A DNA stretch of 64,000 bases from Massilia sp. Mn16-1_5 (GTDB taxonomy: Bacteria > Pseudomonadota > Gammaproteobacteria > Burkholderiales > Burkholderiaceae_D): positions 1-64,000 of the forward strand of contig NZ_PPXQ01000013.1 in NCBI RefSeq assembly GCF_004798585.1. The letters are read 5' to 3'. Position 1 is the first letter of the stretch; each line of letters opens with the position of its first letter. This document shows, in pieces, positions 52,486 to 61,800 of this stretch. The translations under genes and the position numbers were made by a program. The notes beneath the pieces were generated by a model, which searched no databases, was not told the DNA's origin, and was given only the letters and a program-made list of their open reading frames with translations.

Positions 52486-53778
52486 TCAGGCGATACGGGC
52501 GAATACCTTGCGCGCGGCGGCTACCGTTTCCTCGATGACGGCGTCATCGTGTGCAATCGATACGAAGCCCGCCTCGAACATGGCGGGAGCGAAGTACACG
52601 CCTTCGTCCAGCATGCCGTGGAAAAAGGCGTTGAAACGCATCTTGTCGCCAGCCATCATCTCAGCATATGAAGCCGGAATCTGTTCGCTAAAGTACATAC
52701 CGAACATGCCGCCGACGGAATCGCCGCAGAAGGCGATGCCCGCTTCTTTCGCCGCCGCCGTCAGGCCCGCGACCAGTTTCTCGCCGGCAGCCGTTAGTTT
52801 GTCGTAGAAGCCCGGCTCCTGCACGATCTTGAGGGTGGTCATGCCGGCGGCCACCGCCACCGGGTTGCCCGACAGGGTGCCGGCCTGGTAGACCGGGCCG
52901 ATCGGCGCCATCTTCTGCATCAGCTCGCGCTTGCCGCCGAAGGCCGCCACCGGCAAGCCGCCGCCGATGACTTTACCGAGGGCGGTCAGGTCCGGGGTAA
53001 TGCCGTACATTTCCTGGGCGCCGCCGAGGCCGACGCGGAAGCCGCACATGACTTCGTCGAAGATCAGCACGGCGCCGTACTTGGTGCACAGTTCGCGCAT
53101 GCGATTGAGGAATTCCGGCGTGGCGCGGATCAGGTTCATGTTGCCGGCGACCGGCTCGACGATCACGCAGGCGATGGTGTCGCCCATCGATTCGAAGGCT
53201 TCTTCCAGCTGGGTGACGTTGTTGTAGTCGAGGACCAGGGTGTGCTTGACGAAATCTTCCGGCACGCCGGCCGAGGTTGGATTGCCGAAAGTCAGCAGGC
53301 CGGAACCGGCCTTCACCAGCAGCGAATCGGCGTGGCCGTGGTAGCAGCCTTCGAACTTCACGATCTTGTCGCGGCCGGTGGCGCCGCGCGCCAGGCGCAG
53401 CGCGCTCATGGTCGCCTCCGTCCCCGAGGAGACCAGGCGCACCTGTTCGATCGACGGCACCAGCTTGCAGATTTCCTCGGCGATCTCGATCTCGCCTTCG
53501 GTCGGCGCGCCAAAGGAGAGGCCATTCGCCGCCGCATCCTGCACCGCCTTGATCACTTTCGGGTGAGCATGGCCGACGATGGCCGGGCCCCAGGAACCGA
53601 TGTAGTCGATGTAGCGCTTGCCATCGGCGTCCCAGAAATACGGGCCTTCGGCGCGGGTGATGAAGCGCGGCGTGCCGCCGACCGAGCGGAAGGCGCGCAC
53701 CGGCGAGTTGACGCCGCCGGGCGTGCTTTCCTGGGCGCGGGCGAACAGGGTGTCGTTGCGGGATTGTTCAGTCGTCAT
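52486..53778 (-). CDS. hemL: glutamate-1-semialdehyde 2,1-aminomutase
   Basis: A 430-residue PLP enzyme of tetrapyrrole synthesis that turns glutamate-1-semialdehyde into 5-aminolevulinate. [17 protein letters not shown], the PLP-lysine segment [17 protein letters not shown], and [14 protein letters not shown] are diagnostic. It follows thiD with a four-base overlap (53775-53778), a pairing seen in many beta-proteobacteria. Confidence 0.96.
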   Translation of the reverse strand: MTTEQSRNDTLFARAQESTPGGVNSPVRAFRSVGGTPRFITRAEGPYFWDADGKRYIDYIGSWGPAIVGHAHPKVIKAVQDAAANGLSFGAPTEGEIEIAEEICKLVPSIEQVRLVSSGTEATMSALRLARGATGRDKIVKFEGCYHGHADSLLVKAGSGLLTFGNPTSAGVPEDFVKHTLVLDYNNVTQLEEAFESMGDTIACVIVEPVAGNMNLIRATPEFLNRMRELCTKYGAVLIFDEVMCGFRVGLGGAQEMYGITPDLTALGKVIGGGLPVAAFGGKRELMQKMAPIGPVYQAGTLSGNPVAVAAGMTTLKIVQEPGFYDKLTAAGEKLVAGLTAAAKEAGIAFCGDSVGGMFGMYFSEQIPASYAEMMAGDKMRFNAFFHGMLDEGVYFAPAMFEAGFVSIAHDDAVIEETVAAARKVFARIA

Positions 53779-54614
53779 GTCTTGGATGCTTTCGTGCTGC
53801 CGGCCTGCGGCAGGATGCGATAAAAACGGTTGGGAACGAGCTTGCCCATGCCGAAGCGCTGGGCGTGCTGGAGGGCGCCGTAGGTGTAGTCCTGGGCGGC
53901 GTGCAAGGCCTCGACGGCGTCCATGCCGCGCGCCATGCAGGCGGCGAGCGCGCCCGAGAGCGTGGTGCCGGCGCCGACAAACGGGCCGGGCAGGTGTTGC
54001 CAGTCGATGATGGTGACGCCGTCGTCGCGGTCGAACAGGCTGTTGGCGCGCTTGTGGCCCTCGCTCGAGGTGCCGGTGACGAGCACGTACTGGCAGCCGC
54101 GCGCGGTCAGTTCGGCCACGTCGGCTTCCAGCGAGCCGTCTGCCCCCGCTTCGCGCCAGAGTTCGGCCATGCGTCCGAGTTCCGATTGCGACAGTTGCAG
54201 GATCGTTGCCTGCGGCGCCAGGATCTGGCGGATCGAGGCGACGATGTCCTCGTCGGACATGCCGGAGTCGGGCAGGGCGGACAGGAAAGGGTCGACGATC
54301 AGCGGCACCTCGGCGTAGTCGGAGACGATTTCGGCAATCGCCGCGGCCTGCTCGATGCTGGCGATGGCGCCGATTTTTACGGCGGCGATCGGCATGTCTT
54401 CCAGCACCTGGCGCGCCTGGTCGGCCATCACGCCGGTATCGACTTCATGCCACTCCTCGACGCGCATGCTGTCCGACACCAGCAGCGCGGTGGGAATCGA
54501 GAGGGCATGGCAGCCGTGGGCGGCGAAGGTGGCGACATCTGCCTGCACGCCGAGCGCCCCGACCGGGTCGGACACCCCAAATGTGAGAATCAGCGGAGAC
54601 GGTTGGTTTTGCAC
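53775..54614 (-). CDS. thiD: hydroxymethylpyrimidine/phosphomethylpyrimidine kinase
   Basis: A 279-residue ribokinase-fold kinase of thiamine synthesis. [32 protein letters not shown] is the ThiD substrate region (canonical GxDPxGGAGxQAD, here varied to SDPVGALG), and [17 protein letters not shown] is the C-terminal anion-hole region, again slightly divergent from GTGCTLSSAIA. The start is taken as GTG at 54614; no ribosome-binding site is evident there. Longer open frames upstream run through the rubredoxin gene and are rejected. Confidence 0.85.
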   Translation of the reverse strand: MQNQPSPLILTFGVSDPVGALGVQADVATFAAHGCHALSIPTALLVSDSMRVEEWHEVDTGVMADQARQVLEDMPIAAVKIGAIASIEQAAAIAEIVSDYAEVPLIVDPFLSALPDSGMSDEDIVASIRQILAPQATILQLSQSELGRMAELWREAGADGSLEADVAELTARGCQYVLVTGTSSEGHKRANSLFDRDDGVTIIDWQHLPGPFVGAGTTLSGALAACMARGMDAVEALHAAQDYTYGALQHAQRFGMGKLVPNRFYRILPQAGSTKASKT

Positions 54615-54670
54615 GACTGGTAGATTAAGATACCTGATTCCCCATTTTACTAGATCGAAGGAACGACAAC

Positions 54671-54862
54671 GTGAGTAACGATACGACGGCGACCGCTTAC
54701 CAGACCTGGATGTGCCTGATCTGCGGATGGGTCTACGACGAAGAAGCCGGCGCCCCGGACGACGGGATCGCGCCTGGCACGCGCTGGGCCGATGTGCCGA
54801 TGAACTGGACGTGCCCCGAGTGCGGCGCCCGAAAAGATGATTTCGAGATGACGGCAATCTGA
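54671..54862 (+). CDS. rubredoxin
   Basis: A 63-residue electron carrier. The two iron-binding pairs are CLICGWVYDEEAG and CPECGARKDDF, with the canonical FeCys4 spacing. The start is GTG at 54671 with AAGGA ten bases upstream. It is divergent from thiD and precedes the pil chemosensory operon, an order repeated in many Burkholderiales. The electron partner is not encoded here. Confidence 0.94.
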   Translation: MSNDTTATAYQTWMCLICGWVYDEEAGAPDDGIAPGTRWADVPMNWTCPECGARKDDFEMTAI

Positions 54863-55182
54863 TTTTGTAGGGGTCATTGTGGCCAATGGCCGCAATGACG
54901 GGTTCACCGGGCTCCGCCCACGCGGTATGGTACCGGTGCGTACCACCGCAATTGCCGCGAGTCCGCACACCTTGTACCGCGTGGGCACAAGTGCCCACCC
55001 TACAAAACCGTGCCAATTAATCAATCAAGTTATCAAACCAACCTCGGTCGATAACGTAATTTCTAGCCCTTCCAACAAGCTTTTCCCCCACCCGTTTGCC
55101 CTTAGTTGACTCTGTGCAACACTTCCCGCACAAGCCGGACTCCCTATGCTATCTTGGCGGTCCATGCTGAAGTGAAACGAAT
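54863..55182. other. intergenic region with nested palindromes and pilG upstream sequence
   Basis: A GTCATTGTGGCC-AAT-GGCCGCAATGAC hairpin (about 54872-54898, one G-U pair) is followed by a GGTACC-centred palindrome (about 54926-54945) and REP-like copy 6. Bases about 55010-55182 lead into pilG; no clear promoter is read. No gene is supported in this 320-base stretch. Confidence 0.6.
54976..55006. repeat. REP-like palindrome, copy 6
   Basis: ACCGCGTGGGCAC-AA-GTGCCCACCCTAC, matching copy 1 over nearly its whole length. A degenerate partner (CGCCCACGCGGTA at about 54915-54928) lies upstream in inverse orientation. Confidence 0.82.
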
Positions 55183-55578
55183 ATGACGACATCGCAGGGA
55201 GCAAATGGCCTTACGGTCATGGTGGTCGACGACAGCAACACGATCCGCCGTTCGGCTGAAATTTTCCTCACTCAGGCCGGCTACCAGGTGGTGCTGGCCG
55301 AGGACGGTTTCGACGCGCTGGCCAAGATCAACGATCACCATCCGGCCCTCGTGTTCTGCGACATCCTGATGCCGCGCCTGGACGGTTACCAGACCTGCGC
55401 CCTGATCAAGAAGAGCGCGCGCTTCCACGCGACGCCGGTCGTCATGCTCTCCTCGAAGGACGGCCTGTTCGACCGCGCGCGCGGCGCCATGGTCGGCTCG
55501 AGCGCCTATCTCACCAAGCCGTTTTCCAAAGACACCCTGCTCGCGGCCGTCCGCGAGCACACGGCCCCGAAGGCCTGA
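55183..55578 (+). CDS. pilG: PilG single-domain response regulator
   Basis: A 131-residue CheY-like protein. VVDD acidic residues (D16, D17) with phosphorylation site D60 (FCDILMPRLDG) and K112 (TKPF) form the receiver active site. PilG is thought to act on the type IV pilus extension motor (PilB) downstream of ChpA. It is the first gene of the Pil-Chp operon. Confidence 0.93.
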   Translation: MTTSQGANGLTVMVVDDSNTIRRSAEIFLTQAGYQVVLAEDGFDALAKINDHHPALVFCDILMPRLDGYQTCALIKKSARFHATPVVMLSSKDGLFDRARGAMVGSSAYLTKPFSKDTLLAAVREHTAPKA

Positions 55579-55598
55579 TACTGACAAGCGGAGCCCCC

Positions 55599-55967
55599 GT
55601 GGCCATTAACAAGATCCTGATCGTCGACGACTCCCCGACCGAACGCTATTACCTGACCGACATCCTGGTGAAGAACGGCTTTGCCGTCTCGACCGCCGAC
55701 AACGGCGAGGATGCGCTGCTCAAGATGCGCGCCGACCGCCCCGAACTGATCCTGATGGACGTCGTCATGCCGGGCGCGAACGGCTTCCAGGTGACCCGTG
55801 CGATCGCGCGCGATCCCGAACTGGCCGCCGTTCCCGTCATCATCTGCAGCAGCAAGAACCAGGAAACCGACCGCATCTGGGGCATGCGCCAGGGCGCCAA
55901 GGATTACTTCGTCAAGCCAGTCGATCCTGGCCAGCTGCTGGCGCGCATCGCCGCGCTGGGCGCCTGA
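55599..55967 (+). CDS. pilH: PilH single-domain response regulator
   Basis: A 122-residue CheY-like protein. Receiver residues D10/D11, D54 ([11 protein letters not shown]) and K106 (VKPVDP) are present. PilH is held to promote pilus retraction or act as a phosphate sink relative to PilG. GTG at 55599 is the start. Its stop shares one base with the pilI ATG. Confidence 0.93.
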   Translation: MAINKILIVDDSPTERYYLTDILVKNGFAVSTADNGEDALLKMRADRPELILMDVVMPGANGFQVTRAIARDPELAAVPVIICSSKNQETDRIWGMRQGAKDYFVKPVDPGQLLARIAALGA

Positions 55968-56503
55968 TGAACGCCGCCCTTGAGGCCGCCATGCTGGCGC
56001 CGCAAGCCGCGCGGCGCACCCGCCTGCGCGACTACCAGGCGCAGCTGCTGGCGCGCATGCAGGCCGCGCAAAGCGGCACGGGCGCTACCCAGCACCAGCT
56101 GGGCGTGGCCATCGGCGCCGAGCGCTACTTGCTCGAATTGACCGAAGCCGGCGAGATCGTGCCGCCACCCGCGCTGGCGACCGTGCCGCTGACCCAGCCC
56201 TGGTACCTGGGCCTGGCCAACGTGCGCGGCAGCCTGATGGGCGTGATCGACCTGGCGCGCTATCTCGATCCCGACACGACCGCCGCCGGACCGGAGGCGC
56301 GCCTGGTGTCGCTGGCGCCGCGCCTCGGCATCAACTGCGCGCTGCTCGTCACCCGCGTCTACGGCCTGCGCCGTCCGGGCGCGATGCAGGAAGAAACGGG
56401 CCGGCTGCGCGACGCCGAGGGCCATGCCTGGACGCCGCTGTCGCTGGCGGCGCTGGTGCGGGAAGAACGCTTCCTGCACGTCGCACTCGCGTCGAGCCGA
56501 TAA
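55967..56503 (+). CDS. pilI: PilI CheW-like adaptor
   Basis: A 178-residue CheW-domain scaffold linking PilJ to the ChpA kinase. VAIGAERYLLELTEAGEIV, VPLTQPWYLGLANVRGSLMGVIDLARYL and LLVTRVYGLRRP match the two SH3-like subdomains. It overlaps pilH by one base (TGATG). Confidence 0.92.
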   Translation: MNAALEAAMLAPQAARRTRLRDYQAQLLARMQAAQSGTGATQHQLGVAIGAERYLLELTEAGEIVPPPALATVPLTQPWYLGLANVRGSLMGVIDLARYLDPDTTAAGPEARLVSLAPRLGINCALLVTRVYGLRRPGAMQEETGRLRDAEGHAWTPLSLAALVREERFLHVALASSR

Positions 56504-56536
56504 CACATAAAAAAACCGCAGCATCAGGGAGCCGCA

Positions 56537-58861
56537 ATGGGAATCGCTTCAAAGATGAGTTTGAATTTCCTTCCGAAAGGGAAGGGCGAGAACGACACCG
56601 TGCTGGCGTCGCCGGACACGCGCTTCGGCGCCGACGTGCTGGTCGACGCGGTGCCTGACAGCGTGGACCCCGCGCCCGCGGGAGGCTCGGCCGAGGAAGC
56701 CATGCAGCGGCTCGGGAACGTGATGCGCGGCCGCTCGGCTGCCGCCCCTTCCGCCGTGGCCGAGGACGAGGACGAGGACGATAAACTCAGCCTGCCGCTG
56801 ATCGGCCACCTGTCGCTGCCGCGCCAGCTGCGCATCCTGCTCGCCGCCTTTGGCGCCGGCATCCTGTTGACCATCCTCGCGATGTGGCAGAACGCGGCGG
56901 AGAACGCCAAGGTCGCCGCCCAGATCCAGGTCGCCGGCGACATCCTGATGCATACCCAGCGTGCCGGCAAGGCCGCGCCGAACGCGCTCGCCGGCCGTGC
57001 CGATTCCTTCGCCCAGCTCGACGAAAGCCGCACCGAAGTCGACCGCAACATGCGCCTGCTGAGCAAGGGCGGCGACCTGGGCGACGTTGCCATTCCCGGC
57101 GCCAGCGGCCGCCAGGCCGCCTTGCTGGCGCGCGTGCGCAATACCTGGAGCGCCTCCGAGCAGGGCGCGGCCAACATCCTGAAAATGAAGCCGGCGCTGA
57201 TCGCCTTCGATAAAAGCGTGCGCCAGCTCGACGGCCTCGCTTCCGAAATGCTCAAGCTGACCGAAGACCTGATGACGCAGAACGTCGAGCGCGGCGCCAG
57301 CGCCGGCGAACTGGCCGCGATCGGACGCATGATGATGCTGACCCAGCGCCTGGCGCGCGGCGCCAACCAGTTCTTCGCCATCGGCGTGCCCGACGACGAC
57401 GCCGCCGTGCGCATCGGCGCCGACAGCGCGGCCTTCGAGCACGCGCTCGGCGTGCTGCTCGGTGGCGGCGCCGCCCAGCGCAATCCCGACCTGCGCGACA
57501 AGCTGGTCCAGATCCAGACCCGCTTCAACGCCTTCCGCAAGGACTTCTCACCCTTCCTCGACAACCCGGCCGCCTACTCGAAGGCGCGCGCCGCCGCGCG
57601 CACCATCCACCGCGACAACGAAGACGTCAAAAAGGAAGTGGCGGCCCTGCAGTCCGGCTACCGCGACCAGCAATCCTCGCAGAACGGCTGGTTCTGGCTG
57701 CTGGTGGTGGCCTCGATCTTCACGCTGGCCACGGCCGGCTCGATCAGCCGCGTCATGCTGCAGGACTCGCGCAACCGCACCCGTGGCGCAGAAAGCCGCC
57801 GCCGCGAAGCGGAAGCCCAGCGCCAGCTGGCGCAAGCCCAGGAAGAAGAAGCCAAGGCCACCAACAGCCAGAACCAGGCCGCGATTCTGCGCCTGATGAA
57901 CGAACTGCAGGAAGTGGCGGACGGCGACCTGACCGTGCACGCCACCGTCTCGGAAGACATCACCGGCGCCATCGCCGACTCGGTCAACTACACGGTCGAG
58001 GAATTGCGCGGCCTGGTGCTGCGCGTGACCACCACCGCCGAACAGGTGACGCTGGCCTCGAACGAAGCGCAGCTGATTTCCACGGGCCTGCTGGGCGCGA
58101 CCGAGCAGCAGTCGCGCGAGATCGAGGAAGCATCCAGCACGGTCCTGCGCATGGCGGGCGAGATTACCGACGTGTCGAAGTCGGCCAACGAATCGGCCGA
58201 GGTGGCGCGCCAGTCGGTGGCTGCGGCGGAGCAGGGCTCGGCCGCCGTGCAGAACGCGATCCTCGGCATGCACGAGATCCGCGAACAGATCCAGGAAACC
58301 TCGAAGCGCATCAAACGCCTGGGCGAATCCTCGCAGGAGATCGGCGAGATCACCGAACTGATTTCCGACATTACCGAGCAGACCAACGTGCTGGCGCTGA
58401 ACGCGGCGATCCAGGCGGCGTCGGCCGGCGAAGCGGGCCGCGGCTTCTCGGTCGTCGCGGAAGAGGTGCAGCGCCTGGCCGAACGTTCGGGCGAGGCGGC
58501 CAAGCAGATCGGCGCGCTGGTGCGGACGATTCAGACGGACACCCACGACGCCGCCGCGGCGATGGAAAAATCGACCCAGGGCGTGGTCGAGGGCGCGCGC
58601 CTGTCGGATGCCGCCGGTGCGGCGCTGGCCGACATCTCGCGCGTCTCGAACCGCCTCGCGGAACTGATCCAGGGGATCTCGTTCGCAACCGGCCTGCAGG
58701 CGACCTCCGCGAACGGCGTCGCGCACAATATGCAGCATATCCTGTCGGTGACCGAGCATACGCAAGCCGGCACCGAGCAGACCGCCCACTCGATCCGCCA
58801 GCTGGCCGTGCTGGCGCAGGAACTGAAAAACTCGGTGTCGCGCTTCCGCGTCGCCGCCTGA
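56537..58861 (+). CDS. pilJ: PilJ methyl-accepting chemoreceptor
   Basis: A 774-residue receptor. It has a cytoplasmic N-terminal stretch, one membrane helix (about residues 92-115), a periplasmic PilJ-type sensor region (about 115-375), a second helix ([17 protein letters not shown]), a HAMP-like region and a signalling domain with the conserved hairpin tip [21 protein letters not shown] (E and R conserved). It senses surface contact or pilus tension and controls ChpA. It lacks an obvious C-terminal CheR docking pentapeptide. Confidence 0.93.
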   Translation: MGIASKMSLNFLPKGKGENDTVLASPDTRFGADVLVDAVPDSVDPAPAGGSAEEAMQRLGNVMRGRSAAAPSAVAEDEDEDDKLSLPLIGHLSLPRQLRILLAAFGAGILLTILAMWQNAAENAKVAAQIQVAGDILMHTQRAGKAAPNALAGRADSFAQLDESRTEVDRNMRLLSKGGDLGDVAIPGASGRQAALLARVRNTWSASEQGAANILKMKPALIAFDKSVRQLDGLASEMLKLTEDLMTQNVERGASAGELAAIGRMMMLTQRLARGANQFFAIGVPDDDAAVRIGADSAAFEHALGVLLGGGAAQRNPDLRDKLVQIQTRFNAFRKDFSPFLDNPAAYSKARAAARTIHRDNEDVKKEVAALQSGYRDQQSSQNGWFWLLVVASIFTLATAGSISRVMLQDSRNRTRGAESRRREAEAQRQLAQAQEEEAKATNSQNQAAILRLMNELQEVADGDLTVHATVSEDITGAIADSVNYTVEELRGLVLRVTTTAEQVTLASNEAQLISTGLLGATEQQSREIEEASSTVLRMAGEITDVSKSANESAEVARQSVAAAEQGSAAVQNAILGMHEIREQIQETSKRIKRLGESSQEIGEITELISDITEQTNVLALNAAIQAASAGEAGRGFSVVAEEVQRLAERSGEAAKQIGALVRTIQTDTHDAAAAMEKSTQGVVEGARLSDAAGAALADISRVSNRLAELIQGISFATGLQATSANGVAHNMQHILSVTEHTQAGTEQTAHSIRQLAVLAQELKNSVSRFRVAA

Positions 58862-58896
58862 GCCGGACTTAGTTACCCGAAGATACCAAGACGACG

Positions 58897-61800
58897 ATGA
58901 CTTCATCCCAGCCCGCGCCCGCCTTTGACACCGGTCCCCTGTCCTGGGTGATCGGCGAGATCCGCGGCGCGCTCGAGCGCGCCAGTACCGCCCTGCAGGA
59001 CGCCGCCACGCGTTCGAGCGAAGCCCAGCCGACCCTGCTGCTGCATGCGAAGACGCATTTGCACCAGGCGCACGGGGCGCTGCAGATGGTCGACGTCGGC
59101 GGTGTGGGGCTGCTCACGAGCGCCGCCGAGCGCGCACTGGAACGCTTCAAGGAGCGCACGCTCGACTGCACGCCCGAGACCGTCAAGGCCGTGCGCGACG
59201 CTTTTGGCGCGATCGGCGAATACCTCGACGAACTGGTGGCCGGCAGCGCGCCGCAGCCGCTGCGCCTGTTCCCGTATTACCGCGCGTTGCAGGAACTGCT
59301 GGGCGCCGAGCGCATCCACCCGTCGGACCTGCTGGAGGTGGATACCTCGGCGGCGCAAGTCGTCAGCGATGCCGCCCCCGATTACGCGGCCTGCCGCGCG
59401 CAGTTCGAGAAGGCGCTGCTGCCTTACCTGAAAAGCCCGGACGCCGCGGCCCAGCGCACGCATGCCGGCGCACTGGGCGCCGCGATCGCGCCCCTGACGG
59501 GCGCCGGCACGGCCTGGCGCGCGTTGCACAGCGTCGCCACCCTGGTCGCCGACGGCAGCCTGGCGGGCGACCTGTACATCAAACAGCTGTTCGGCCAGAT
59601 CAACCTGCAGCTGCGCCGCCTGGCGCAGGGCCAGGCCGGCTTGCCCGACACCATGCTGCGCGACGCGCTGTTCTTCATCGCCGCGGCTCCTGGAGCGGAA
59701 GGCGAAGCCGCCGCCTTGCGCCGCGCGTTCCGGCTGGACGGCGCGGTGCCGGCCGACTACCTGGAACGCCGCTACGGCAAGGTCGACCCGGCCGCGCTGA
59801 AGGAAGCGAAGGAAGCCCTGGCCCGCTCGAAGTCCGACTGGGACCAGCTGGCGGTGCACCCCGACGACACGCGCGAGGCGGACTTCGAGGATGCGCTGGC
59901 GACCCTGGCCGGCGCCAGCGACAAGCTCGGCGCGCCGGCGCTGGCCCAGCTGCTGCGCGAACTCGGCGAGGCCGCGAGCGCATCGATCGCCTCCGGCCGC
60001 AGCGACCAGTTCGGCCTCGAGATGGCGGCCGCGATGCTGTTCGTCGAACATGGCCTGGACCAGGTGCGCCAGCTGCCGGCGGATTTCGGCCAGCACGCCG
60101 AGGTCGTGGGTCAGCGCCTGCTGGCCCTGGCCGCCGGCGAGACGCCGCCGCAGGCGCCCGACTGGCAGAACGAACTGGCGCAGCAGATCCAGCAGGGCCA
60201 GACGGTGGCCGTGCTGGCGGGCGAGATCAAGTCCGGCCTGTGCCAGGTCGAAAAGCTGCTCGACGAGTACTACGACGAGCCCCGGCACAAGCGCGGTGTG
60301 CTGGACGCTGCCGCCCCCTTGCTGCACCAGATCCAGGGCGCCTTGTCCATCCTCGACCAGGAAGCGGCGGCGCGCACCGCGCACCACGTGCGCGAGGCGG
60401 TGGCGCAGCTGGCCGAAGGGGACGGCGACGTCCAGGCCCAGGCCGGCGTGCTGCACAACATCGCGCGCAATATCGGCGCGCTCGGCTTCTTCACCGACAT
60501 GCTGGCGCAAAACAGCGACAGCGCGAAGGGCCGCTTCGTCTTCGACGAAGAAGTGGGCCTGCTGCGCGAACTGAGCTTCGAGCAGGCCGGTGCGGCACAG
60601 GCGCCGGTGCAGGAGCTGGTGCAGGCCCCCGAGCTACCTGAAGCGCCTGCAGCTGAAGAGGAAACCGCCGGCATCGACGCCGAGCTGCTCGAGATCTTCG
60701 TCCTCGAGGCGGGCGAGGTGCTGGACACGATCGCGTCCACGCTGCCCGAACTGCGGCGCGACCCGCAGGCGCAGGACGCACTGACCATCGTGCGGCGCGC
60801 CTTCCACACGCTCAAGGGCAGCGCGCGCATGGTCAGCCTCGACGAATTCGCGCTTGGCGCCGCCGCGCTGGAACGCGTGCTGAACGTCTGGCTGGCCGAC
60901 GGCCGCGCCGCCACGCCCGAGCTGCTCGATCTCGCCGAACACGCGCATGCCGAGCTGACGCCCTGGGTTGCCGAGCTGGCGGCCAGCGGCGCCTCGACAC
61001 GCGGCAGCGCCGAGCTGATCGCCGCGGCCGAACGCGTGCAGGATGGCGGCAGCGTTGCCGTGGCAGCGCCGCCGGCGGAGGAAGTGCAAGCTGCGCCGGT
61101 AGCGGAACGCGAGGCGGCCAGCAATGTGTTCGCGCTGCCGACGGCGACCCGCCCGGCCCCGAGCGCCGACGAGAACCTGCACCGCGTCGGCACGCTCGAG
61201 ATCCCGCTGGCCCTGTACAACATCTATGTGGCCGAAACCGACGAGCTGCTGCGCCTGCTCGAGCGCGATTTCGGCGAGTGGCGCCACGAGGCGGGCCGCC
61301 CTGTGAATCTTGATGCCCTGAAGGCCGTGCATACGCTGGCGGGCACCTCGGGCACGGTCGGCTTCCTTGCCCTGCGCGACCTGGCGCAGGCGCTGGAGAC
61401 GACGCTCGAGATGCTGGGCGAACCAGGCCTGGCGCTGAGTCCGGCCCAGCACGACGTCTTCGATGCCGTGCTGGCGCGCGTGCGCCAGATGCTGCAAGCG
61501 TTTGGGCGCGACGAACTGACGCCCGAGCAGCCCGACATGCTGGCTCTGCTCGAGGCCTTGCGCGAGGAGCTGGCGCAGCAGCAGGCCGCCGCCGCATACG
61601 GCGACGCCGGCCCGGACCTGTCGCGCAAGCTCGACGACCTGTTTGCGCAGGCCTACGACAGCCTGCTGGCCGAGCCGCCCGCCGCGCCGGAGCTTGCGGA
61701 GCCTGCCCGGAGCGAAGCGGCCGCGCCCGCCGCCGATCCATTCGATTTCGATATGGACGCGCTGTTCGACACGCCGCAGGTGCAGGAGGAAGCGCCCGCG

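Noticed and set aside
53775..55016. 413-codon version of thiD starting at 55016
   Set aside because: The extension runs antisense through the rubredoxin gene and is unlike any ThiD N-terminus.
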